64,000 nt of DNA from NCBI RefSeq assembly GCF_901709675.1, contig NC_051087.1, positions 9,574,884-9,638,883 of the forward strand, written 5' to 3'. Positions 27,871-38,000 of the stretch are shown here, one piece after another. The first letter of the stretch is position 1, and each line of letters begins with the position of its first letter. The position numbers and the translations under genes are program-made. Below the pieces are notes generated by a model. The model saw only the letters and a program-made list of their open reading frames with translations, ran no database searches and was not told where the DNA came from. The stretch comes from Syngnathus acus (taxonomy: Eukaryota > Chordata > Actinopteri > Syngnathiformes > Syngnathidae).

Positions 27871-29061
27871 GCTGGATGATGGAGCACAAGCGACAGGCCC
27901 TAACTACAGAGGTGCACTGAAGGAAATTACAACTGGAACTTCACAAACCTTTGGTTGACTAAAAAGAAACAAAAGTAAATATGCTGATGAACCTACAGAA
28001 CACATGGACATAAAGTGGACTTGTGTTCATCTTTTCATAAAAACCAAATGACTTTTTGAACTCCCTCCCACCAACTCTTAAGTGTTTCTTGTGAATGGCT
28101 ACAGAGTCCTAATGTGAAAGGTTACCTGTGGCTTCATGCTTTGTCAAAGTCAATCCATTGCCCAGTAGGAGTGCTTGCTTATGCTCGCTAATAAGCCCAT
28201 CAAATGATAGCCAACAAAAAGGGAAAATTAAGTTGTTGAATTAAGTTTAATTAACACTCACACCATCATTTCGAGAAATTCCCATACAAAAAAAGTTTTT
28301 GTTAACTCGTATGCATTCCCTAATGGATTTAATTGCAGCATTAGCTGAGTCGATCTGTATCCATACCCGCCTAAATGCTCAGCTCACAGTTCATGTTGGG
28401 TGACATTCACTAATTCATAATTAACAATGCACTTTATGATTCTAAACACATTTCTATACTGTTCTCAAAATTCCGACAATATTTGACAGTTAGGAGCTTG
28501 GCAGGGCTCAATTCATATTTTGATCATACGTATACTGCCTTTGAATCTCAGGATGCTGTCAGAGACCAAAAAAAAGAAATTGCTGGTTGAACTAGTTAAT
28601 TCAAATCATAGTCTTAATATTGTGCTGGAGGAGAAATAAATTAAAGCTAAAATGACTCTGGTACATTTTCTTTTAATGACACGGATGGTTATTATTGAGG
28701 AAAATATGACAAAAATTCCACAGTTAAGACTTACTTCAAGGGCTGAAGCATAATGTACTATACTGTTGTAAGCTAAACGCTGAGTATGGAGGAAAGGAAG
28801 CCAGTTAAATGTTTTAAAATAGCTATTTTAGTGCTACCGATATGATGCGTGATCAGGAAAGTAAGGCGACAGTCATGTAAACTGTCCGAGCGTTTTAACA
28901 GGGTGGCTTGAGTAGATGTCATCAGCTGCTCCTGAAGCGTGCCTGGTTTGTACACTCCGTTCTGCATGAGGGGTTGAATATGGGTGAGAGGCCAGTTGGG
29001 GGAGCTCAGGGGGGCTTTGGGTGAGCGAAGTGGTCGGGGGCTGGCCCCGCGAGGAGGGGAA
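27871..29061. other. best2-get3 intergenic region and get3 3' UTR
   Basis: Contains the get3 3' UTR of unknown length and no recognised gene. A minus-strand frame of 121 codons (28773-29138) overlaps the get3 last exon in another frame and is a shadow. An ATTAAA-type hexamer on the minus strand lies near 28673-28678. Confidence 0.5.
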
Positions 29062-32000
29062 TTACTTGTTTGGTGGCTTATAGGGCTCCAGAAGCTGCTT
29101 CGAGAACGTATTGACCTTGTCAGCACCTCGAACTTCATGGGGTAACAGAGGCAATTTGACTATGTGGAAATCTTCATAAAGGTCCTCCATCTGTTGGAAA
29201 CAAACAAGCACACAATGCAGGATTATATTTTGGGGTCAAGAGCCGTTGCCGCAAACACGTTGAGTATCTATGCATTCATCCATTTTCTGGATGTTTCTTT
29301 ACTTTAAGGTCTGGATCCTAGCCTACTGTTTGGACCAGTAACTGCATCACATCATACTAGAAAAGCATACCTGATCCAAATACTTGGACTGAATCTTGTG
29401 TCGCGCTTCACACATTTTACACGGCCTCTCTGTTTCGGGGAAAACCAGCTGGTTGACAATGATGTTGTGTGTATCAATGCGGCACTTGGCCAGTTCTTGA
29501 ATTAGCCGTTCTGTCTCATACAGGGACAGGAACTCGGCGATACACACGCAGATAAAGGTGGTCTGCTCCTGTGGGTGGCAACATGAAGACATAAAACAGT
29601 GGAAATGAACAGGTCTATCAAGTCACCACTCAGCAAGCCCAAAATGATTCCTACTCGTGGAGTATGAATAATTGACTGCTGGCCTAGCCCTTTTGCAAAT
29701 GTAGTATATAGAGTTACGCCACAAACTATTCACTTTCGGGCTTGATTGTAGGTACTACGTATGCTCTTTTTCGTTTTAAATGTTATGACAATTTTTCGCA
29801 GACCCTCCAAGTTACACTCACAAAGCCCAGTGAACAGTGACTTACAGGGTCTTTGAACTGCTCGCTAACTGAGCGGATGACAGGCAGAGTCTCTTCCAGC
29901 TTGGATGCCAGCTGGTCTGCGTTCATGTCACCCAGGCCCAGCATGTTGCACATCTATAATAAAAAGAAAAATGGTAGAAGTGAGCTCACACCATCAAGCC
30001 AAGAATGTCTGGGTTTTGGCACACCCCTCACCTGTGAGATGAATGGACTGATCTGGTTCTTGATCTGCATGAGTCGGCCCAGGCCGCGTTCCACGATGGT
30101 GGGGAAGTTAAGCAGGCGCAGTGTGTGGCCAGTGGGTGCAGTATCAAAGACAACCACTGAGAAGTTCATTCCTTTCACTAATCTGAGGCATGAGGGAGAA
30201 GACAATTAAACTTAAATATTTTCTTTATGAATTTTTCCATGGACAGCAATAGTGGTGTCAACGACATATTCCAGTGAGAGACTTTGTATTTTGCCATTTA
30301 ATGAAACAAAAGTCCCATAGTACAGTGTGGAAAAATGGGATGAGACATGTTTTGACATGAGAGTGACAATCTCACCTCATGACCTCTGCATAGCTCATGG
30401 CTTCATCAATGCCAGGGAAAGCACTCATGGCCTCCTGCATCATCTTCTTGCCCATGCTGAGCATGTTGTCTTCCTCAAAGAACTCATCAGGAAGCTCTGC
30501 TACACCCAAGCTTGGATCAATTTCCTACACTCGCACACAAATACAAGCACGTACACATTTGTGCAATTACCAAATAGCATTGATTTAACACCACCTCTAG
30601 GTATCCCTTTTGCAGAATGGTGGCCTTTGTTTGAGAATGTGAATTTTTCACAAGACTGAAAAGGCTAATTTGATACAGATTGCAGTTTTATGGCTTTTTA
30701 AAACAATGTCTTTCATTTAGACCCATACATGTCTACTTGCATCTTTTACCAAACTACACACTCACCATAGCAAAGAGGTTGTCATAGCCCTTGACCTTTG
30801 TAGGCACCTTTGAGAACTTCTGGTCAAAAGCATCAGAGATGTTATGAGCGGGATCAGTCGAGATGATAAGAACGCTCTCTCTGACAGCAGCCAGCTGGAC
30901 AGCCAAACTACAACTGGGAAAGTGTATTAAAAAATGTTAAATTCATCATATATACCAAGAGAAATAGAAAAATATATAGATGGGATAATGGGAGAGCATG
31001 TGACGCCAATTTAACGTTCTCTTTTTGTTTTCAGAGACCTGTTTAGTATAGTTTTTAGGGTGGCGTTACAACATTGCTTATAGAAGACCACAGTTCAAGT
31101 TTTAAATCTACACATTAAAAACACAATCCCAAATAAGGGCTACATAAAGATTCCACTTTTATTATTAACTCATTCTTATTAACAGTGTCAAATAAGGCTC
31201 GATATAACTTTATTCCGTAATTTACTTAGGAACAATTACATCAATACTGATTTTGTTAAAAAACCTCAAATGACTGCACCTCAAAATTGGGAATTACCGT
31301 ATTTGTTAAGACATGTTTGCAACGTTTTTCGTGTATGTCGTTTCTGTGAGTCACCCTTGTAACATCGAGTGCGAGTTAATGTCAGCCATAAACCATTTGG
31401 CTTTGAAAAGTAATAGGATGCGTTTTCTCTCACAAAACACCCCAAAGACTTTATGCAATGCATTAGAAAGCAGCTGTCAAAGACGTGAGTCGTGTGTCCG
31501 TTGGCTGTCACAGTTTAGCTTCACATCATGCTACCCGGGTCTCCCGAATCCAGATGTGGCCGTCAATTCAGTAATATAGTGTTTCCTGTCTGCAGATTCG
31601 TCACAAGCTACAGGGCTACATGACTGCATAACTGTCCAATTTCTTCCAATAAACACGTGAAACTAAACGTCTCGTTTAGAATGCCGACTGGCTGAAATTA
31701 ATTGTAAACAGTAAAAAATAACAATTTAACAGTAGAAAGCAAGATTTTGAATCCGTGACGCCGAGTAACTAAAAAAAGCATCAACAGCCCAAGTGCTATA
31801 CCGCTATGCTAACAGCGACACACGCTGTCTGCCACAAAAGATGTACTTTGAATTAAAATCCAATTCCCTCCGCAAGGGGACACGTTAATCTGGTTACATG
31901 GCGTCACGGGTTCAAATCTCACTTTCTACAGTTAAAACGTAATTTTTACCGTTTCCAATTTCTTTGAGCTAGTCAGAAGTAGTCAACGAGACTATTTGTT

Positions 32001-32542
32001 TCACGTGGTTATTGAATGTTTTAAGAGCTATGCAGTTTAACAATTTCCATGTACGAGATGACGAATCTGCAAGCAGGAAACACAAGATTATTGAACTGAC
32101 TTTGCCCTGACGGCTACATCTAGATTAGGGAGCTAGTTCATTTGGAAGGCTGTTGAACCATAACACCGTCATATTGACAGTTATGACCATGACAGGAAGA
32201 AGACACGATCTGAATGAAGGGTGTAGAGTATATGACAGCTATACTATATAAAGTTATATATGAAATAATATACTATAATATATATGAACCAGGTCAGCAA
32301 ATATCGAAAGATGATCGAAATTATGGTACTGTCAGTTTGACTCGGTGACACGGTGACTGTATCTCGGTGCTAATGAGCTAATGAGCAGATTTTTCCACCT
32401 ACCTACACGTCGTTTTACCAACACCACCCTTTCCGCCAACAAATATCCATTTCAACGATTTCTGCTCGATAATATTCTTCAATGTTTGCTCTAAAGGCTC
32501 TACATCAGGCGCATCTTCAAATTCGTCTTCCAACGCTGCCAT
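29062..32542 (-). CDS. get3: ATPase GET3/ASNA1 (TRC40), tail-anchored protein targeting
   Basis: GET3/TRC40 is the cytosolic homodimeric ATPase that takes tail-anchored membrane proteins to the ER receptor WRB/CAML. Seven coding exons, all GT-AG, give 340 aa plus TAA: 32403-32542, 30766-30913, 30376-30524, 30032-30182, 29846-29953, 29371-29568, 29062-29190. Visible features: deviant Walker [11 protein letters not shown] at residues 36-45 with the signature Lys38; switch I STDPAHN with the catalytic-type Asp67; switch [10 protein letters not shown]; and the zinc-binding C-x-x-C pair at 282 and 285 (CKMCEARH). The protein reads almost as human ASNA1 throughout (348 aa); the difference is a shorter N-terminus. 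The start codon lies in a YY1-like AAGATGGC context typical of housekeeping promoters. Intron 1 (about 1.5 kb) holds the inverted repeat described separately. It lies head-to-tail with best2, the human order. Confidence 0.95.
31537..32135. repeat. Large imperfect inverted repeat with tRNA-like promoter boxes
   Basis: The arms 31537-31770 and 31896-32135 are diverged reverse complements of each other around a loop of about 125 bp. Matching blocks run outside-in: TTTCCTG..TGCAGATTCGTCA (31582-31602) with its complement at 32061-32080; ATAAaCACGTGAAAC with its complement near 32000-32014; and GAATCCGTGACGCC (31749-31762) with GGCGTCACGGGTTC (31900-31913). On the minus strand 31811-31801 reads TAGCATAGCGG, a perfect fit to the Pol III A box TRGCNNAGYGG, with a B-box-like GGATTCAAAATC about 46 nt downstream (31754-31743). 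On the plus strand 31909-31919 (GGTTCAAATCT) is B-box-like too. This fits two head-to-head, decayed tRNA-derived SINEs or one foldback element. It lies in get3 intron 1. Confidence 0.7.
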
Positions 32543-32580
32543 CTTGTGTGTGTTTACTGTCGCCGTAAAAATCGGATTGG
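32538..32580 (-). promoter_or_regulatory. get3 proximal promoter motifs (CCAAT, YY1-like)
   Basis: On the minus strand CCAATCC lies at 32580-32574, about 35 bp before the ATG, and AAGATGGC spans the start codon (YY1-type, frequent at housekeeping start sites with very short leaders). Together they suggest transcription starting close to the ATG. The functional meaning is an inference. Confidence 0.4.
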
Positions 32581-33196
32581 GTGGTGGGACGAACCCTCTG
32601 TGCTACGTTCACTGCTCCTCGTAAATCGTAAATTTAACGAATACTACTTGCATTCTTCGTAATGATCAACAGGGGAGCAGAATCCAGTGATCGAATTCCA
32701 GTTTAGTACGTTCAAGTTACAGTACTAAAATTGGCACTAAATTATATATATATATGATAGCCAGGTCTGAATCTGAATTTTATGCATCCTATAGCAACAA
32801 TCTACCCATGTCGTCACAAAGCGTCTGACATTAAATTATTTGTTATATTTTCTGTCAATACAAGTACATATTGTGGATGCAAAACAATTGGAGACAAAGA
32901 AACTGTAAAACATATTTTGATTTAATTCAAATTCGGGTGATTGCCACAAATAATCACCCCATTCAATTTCAAGACATTCAGTTCATGACAAAGTGGCAAA
33001 AAAAGCAGAAAGAAAACAATACACACTTTGAAATGTCTTCAGGTAATCATTAGGAGACACAATTTTATTTGATTTTTAAAAGAGATGCTACGGTAATGCT
33101 AAGAAACAATTATGATTATCATTATTGTTATCACTATCAAAGGAATGCTTAGACATTACATAAAAATAATTCCTCAAGCACCTCTGAGTATAGCCA
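32581..33196. other. get3 to noggin-like intergenic region
   Basis: AT-rich, with a (TA)n patch near 32742-32755. It carries the 3' end of the noggin-like gene. No other gene seen. Confidence 0.5.
33064..33069 (-). terminator. Candidate polyadenylation signal of the noggin-like gene
   Basis: TTTATT on the plus strand reads AATAAA on the gene strand, about 130 bp after the stop codon. Confidence 0.45.
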
Positions 33197-34069
33197 TCAT
33201 TTACATTTACATGTACAAGCTGTGACCACAGGATAAGGCACCGGCCTCCATAAACACTTTCTCAATCCTTCACTAATCCCCAGCAATATGCTGATATCAG
33301 ATATGTCACTCTTGATTTGCTTGGACTCATCATCTCTCACTTTCAAGCAATGCCAAGCCAGAATCTTAATATGCGTTGTCTGAGCTCTCATGCACGCCAT
33401 GCCACTGGGAAAAGAGCAACTTCGCACTCCATCTGACTCACAGTCAGTCTGCCGCAGCCAACGTGGCCAGAACGTCGGTCCCAAATCCACCCACTGGGAA
33501 CGCAATCCACATGTGGCTGAGTCCACCAGCCAGGCTCGGACTGAGCTGGCAACATCTGGAGGCAGAGAACTGAGGTCCACATCTGCAGCTTCCCTCACCA
33601 AGCCCCGCCTTTGGTTTTCTCTAGCCTTCCTCAGCACTGCAGAAGCACTGAGGTTGAAGTCGTCTCTGGAAGCGGTTAAGTTGACCTCGCCTCTTGCCAC
33701 AGCGTCACAGTTACCTTTGTCTGTGCAGACCCCGGGATCTTCAGATGGCTGATCAACAGACATCCAGAATGGGTCAAAAGAGGATCCGAGAATACGAAGA
33801 AGGCGTGAGGCCCGGTAATGCCTGGGTTTGGGCATGTGAGGGAAGTCCTCCGCAGTGGTCACTAAAGTATATGGGCGAAGCGGCTGTGAATAAGAGGGCA
33901 GACTGGCTCTTAACTGAAGAAACGGTGAATCTCCGTCTGCGTATTGCTGAGCTGGAACACCAAAGTGATCCTTGGTGGATATGTTGGAGGTGAAAGCTGC
34001 AGGCACATGGAGGAGTGCACATGCACACATGCAGCAGCAGAGATAAGCATCCCAGTTGAGCATTTCCAT
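33197..34069 (-). CDS. Noggin-like secreted BMP-antagonist-family protein, single exon
   Basis: Noggins are secreted cystine-knot dimers that sequester BMP-type ligands. This uninterrupted frame encodes 290 aa. The first ATG follows directly on an in-frame TGA (34070-34072), which fixes the frame's start. Residues 8-25 form a hydrophobic, Cys-rich signal peptide. LRILGSSFDPFWMS (91-104) matches the LxxxLGxxFDPxxMS segment of noggins. From 180 on, AWLVDSATCGLRSQWVDLG, then FWPRW, then RSCSFPSGMAC and ILAWHC, follows the noggin knot, ending PVPYPVVTACTCKC (typical: PIQYPIISECKCSC). All nine knot cysteines are present (187, 210, 218, 226, 241, 272, 285, 287, 289). Odd: 30 residues separate cysteines 5 and 6 where classical noggins have about 7; two extra Cys at 115 and 121; and the basic heparin-binding stretch is weak. 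N-glycosylation sequons lie at 29, 130 and 139. Lack of introns is usual for noggin genes. I cannot say whether it is noggin4/5 or a new branch. Confidence 0.85.
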   Translation of the reverse strand: MEMLNWDAYLCCCMCACALLHVPAAFTSNISTKDHFGVPAQQYADGDSPFLQLRASLPSYSQPLRPYTLVTTAEDFPHMPKPRHYRASRLLRILGSSFDPFWMSVDQPSEDPGVCTDKGNCDAVARGEVNLTASRDDFNLSASAVLRKARENQRRGLVREAADVDLSSLPPDVASSVRAWLVDSATCGLRSQWVDLGPTFWPRWLRQTDCESDGVRSCSFPSGMACMRAQTTHIKILAWHCLKVRDDESKQIKSDISDISILLGISEGLRKCLWRPVPYPVVTACTCKCK

Positions 34070-34180
34070 TCAGTCTGAGTGGTCGTCAGCGGGAGAATGA
34101 AATGTTTGCTGTTCTCCTCTTTTTCTCCTTTTGAGTTACGCCTGCTCCCTCGGTCCTCTTATTGAGAGCCCCCGGGTACA

Positions 34181-34188
34181 TCACGTGA
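34181..34188. promoter_or_regulatory. TCACGTGA palindrome upstream of the noggin-like gene
   Basis: A perfect E-box palindrome of the USF/TFE class, about 115 bp before the start codon. A TATA-like 'caataaga' (minus strand) lies between it and the ATG. Function inferred from motif and position. Confidence 0.4.
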
Positions 34189-35025
34189 CAAGCTCCAGAC
34201 ATCCTTGAGTTCCACAACAATAACATTCACAGAAATTAGTGCTTTATCATTGAGCATGGTCAATACACTCCTAAGCAAGGATCTGATGTTTAGACTATCT
34301 TTCTACAAGTACAAAATACAGGATAAACCTGAGAAAACCTCATTTTGTTTGACTATATTTCTGTTTTGACTTGACCTCCCCAAGAGAATTTGTTTATTTA
34401 CTGAGAAACTAATTTGGATTCAAATAAGAATAACAAAAATTTTTTCTAAAAGGAGAAATACAACCCATTTATTTTTCCCGATGTAAAAGCTGTCTGGGAC
34501 AAAGGCAAACAAAAGGCTTACATGATGCTTTTTCAAATATTAAATGTTTATTGAATGTTTGAATCAACATAAGGCCTTTCATAAATACAATCGTAATTTT
34601 TCATCTATGCACAAAAAGTCAAACATTAGATTAATCACTGCGTTTCTGCAGTGTTTTGGTAGCAATGGTGTAGTGCAGGTTTTTGTGTGTACTGTACATA
34701 CACTGTTCAGTTCACGTTTTTATTTATTTTTTTAACAGTCAAATCATTTGAGGGGGTAACACAATAGCGGATCTAGACACTATTTACTTGAAGCACACTC
34801 TACAATGGTACTGTATCTACAGGGAAAACCCAGACATACTTATTTCTTCTGATCCAACAGTTAACAAGATTGTCTTTTGTCCTCTGTGTCACATTATTCT
34901 TTTGTTTCATTCACATGTCACACAGCCATTATCATCCAAGCGGAACTTCACGCGACTCAAGCAGAAAAACATGGCACTCGAGGCAACGTAGTAGTTGTAC
35001 TCGCATTTTAGTAATAACGTGCTTG
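34189..35025. other. noggin-like to tom1 intergenic region
   Basis: AT-rich, with no gene or recognised repeat. Short homopolymer runs only. Confidence 0.5.
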
Positions 35026-35031
35026 TTTATT
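35026..35031 (-). terminator. Candidate tom1 polyadenylation signal
   Basis: TTTATT on the plus strand (AATAAA on the gene strand) about 48 bp after the tom1 stop. If used, the 3' UTR is very short; other hexamers lie further on, for example near 34549. Confidence 0.4.
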
Positions 35032-35078
35032 AAAAAAAAAAGTCACATCTATTTGCTGTTGTTCCGTGGCTTCCAAAT

Positions 35079-38000
35079 TTAGAGTGAAAAAAGATGGTCA
35101 TGTGAACTGTCCTGTTGCTTTGTCGACTGTGGCGGCAGTCTGGAGGAGGAAGGCAGTGTTCCACACGTCGTATGATTACTTTGGTCAGATTCCTTTGCCC
35201 GATCGTCCAAAAATTTATCAAATTCTAGAAAAAGACAATAAAAGATTAACCTCTGCTCTGTTGCATACATATAAATATTCAAGAGAAGTGAAAGAAAACA
35301 TTCCATTTATACACAGAAAGTAAATGACGCACCTTCACTGGAGACTCCCTCACTGACTGCAGATTGGTCTTCCTTCATTTTCAGACAAAGGAAAACACTA
35401 ATGTTATATTTGACATATTTGTTATGGTATTGATCTGAAGTAATCGATTCTCACCATATTACAAGCCAGCCATTTATCCACATTGTTCTGTAGAGCGTTT
35501 TTATCTTGCCCCATCTGACAGTAAAAGCAATACAGAAAAAGTGACGTTAACATTTTACTCACTGGAGTCAAGGCAGCTTTGTTTATACAGTGCATTTCAT
35601 ACACATAATTATAAAACATTTAAAGGCAAACAAATTCAAGACATAGAAAAAAAGAAATTAAGACATTTAAAAGAAAAGTAGAAAAATAAAAAATCATTTA
35701 CTAATAATACCCAAAAAACATACAGTGCAAGAACATGAATTTTGAAGAATTGGTTGTGGAATTGCTCTAAAAGGAGGTGGGAAAAAGTGAAGACATTTTT
35801 TAAGTCCGTGTCAAAAATACATTTAAAGCCAGCTATCTCTGATTAATATTTGTTGTTGAAAAGTGTTAATAGGAGTGGTTTATACATACATGTCCTGTGA
35901 CTTGCAGTTTTGAGTCGAGGGCCCCAGCAAGACCCTCTACAGCTCCAGGGTCCTCATACCTAACACTGCAAACACATTCAAGTTGAAGTCAACCACAACA
36001 TTTTCTTTGTAATAATATGTGCAGCTCAACTAGTCAAAACACAGTGTTGTAATTCATGTTTCATTTGTGAAATTTGAATTAAACAGACAAAATTCACTTT
36101 CAATTTCAGTTGACGGCAAGTGGCAAAATGGCTGCCCTGCGATAAATAAAAACAAATAAATATTGCTGCTTAACTCCTATTAAACAAATGGATCGTCATA
36201 CATGAACAAACAAAATTTGAGCAACCTAAAGAGTGTAAAAAAACATTGTTGTCAATGTTTTATCAATATTAAAATGTTAAACTAAAATATAAAAATAAAC
36301 TGAAAATAAATAAATCTTAACGCACTGCTTGTATAGTTAATTAATGTTTTATGATGGCAGCATTTTGAACTCAGCAATGGATTATTTTGATTTCCAATGT
36401 TTTACACGGGAGTATTACAATCAGCGTCCCAAATTGTGTTTGACCTTCGCTATGTCACTGTATTTAATCACTGCAAATCCAAATGTCATTATATATAGCC
36501 CAATTTAAAATTCTGCCAAGATTAAATCTTTTTAAGACCACATTCTGTGTATACTGCTGTCACACACTCGCCATAACCACTCACCTCTTTCTCAGCTCTG
36601 CTAAGGAGCTTCCTCGGGTTTGAGCGAACATATCAAACTCTTCCTCATCTTCTAAAAGACAGAAGATTTTTAAAAGCCAAACATAAAAAGTGACCCATTG
36701 GATTATTATTATTAGCAGAAAATATATTATAACATGATGTGAGATGTTTATTTTACACGTCCTGCATTACACAACAAAATCTGACAGAGATACACCATCT
36801 TCCACCTCAAGAAAGATTTTGTGCTGTGAAAAGGAGACACGTGAAGAAGTTGATGCTTACTGTGGTTGGCCGACTGCCCCTGATTGGTACATGTGTTGAC
36901 TTCGGGTTGATTGTTCGTTGTGATGACAGCAGGCTGGCTCAGTATTGAGTGCTCTGGGCTGAGGTCGATACGGTCCGGGCGGCTGACGGAACTCTGCTGG
37001 GCAGATTATAAATATGTGCTTAAGACTTAAATATGTAAAACGGTGCACCATTGAAGTAAAGATCTTACTTGTTCAGTATTTGTCATTTGTGCCTTGTTTA
37101 GTCTGTCAAACCTAAAATGGCGAGTAGGATTAAAATACAGAACGAGCACTTGTTTTTGTCCTTGAATAATGCAGAGTTGAAGAAGGCTGTCCATACACTA
37201 CCTCTCATAACGGATGAAAGCATTGTTGAGATCATCATTAACTACAAGAAGCTCCTCAATGAGTCCTTCATCCATCAGCTGAGGGATGAGCTCCACCACT
37301 CGCGTCTGCATGTTCTTGCACACTGAGTAGAGTTGCTGCTTTGACAGAGGAGAGCGAAGAGATGAATAAAATGTCGTTGCACAAGGCTTAGTCATTAAAA
37401 TAACTATTTTTCTTGCGGAGCAATTTTCTAATCAGTTATTTCACTTGAGGAGCAATTTATTAATTTTGAATAGCAATTTTTGGCAGGTTAACTCCCAAGG
37501 ACCAGAAACAAGAATTTTCTTAACTGGGGGGCTTGAGTGTAGAGCTGCAGCTGTTGAATATTTCAGTATCCTATTGAAAATTCTATAGAATAATTGTGTA
37601 ATCGGAAAACATTTTGAACAAGCATTTCGTTCCTTTTTTTAATATGATCAATAGTTTTTATCTTTGAAATTATATACATACATAATACACCAGTCACAAA
37701 ATAATGGGGTTACCTTGGGCCTCAAATGACTATTTTCTTTTTCATTCCAACAATTACAGCAAATATTCACATTTAAAGCAGTAAAAATGCAAATGCACAC
37801 ACCTGCAGCAGTTCTGTATCCTCCTGCTTGCTCTGTCCAGGTTTAAGTTCATTCAGCATTTCAGTCATGACAGTAAGATTTCCTTTTACCAGTGCAAGTT
37901 CATGCTGCAACTTGTTTTTCTAAAGAGGAAAATAGGGGAAGAAAACTAATATGGGATGAAAACAAACACACTTACTCAGTATATCACAATGAAATACTGG

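Noticed and set aside
28773-29138. 121-codon minus-strand frame
   Set aside because: It overlaps the get3 last exon in a different frame; the get3 frame is the conserved one.
31281-31579. Frames on both strands in get3 intron 1
   Set aside because: They lie just outside and into the inverted repeat, with no conserved motifs.
31743-31835. Functional tRNA gene
   Set aside because: The A box fits but the body holds a run of seven T that would stop Pol III, and no acceptor-stem pairing was found; better read as a decayed tRNA-derived repeat.
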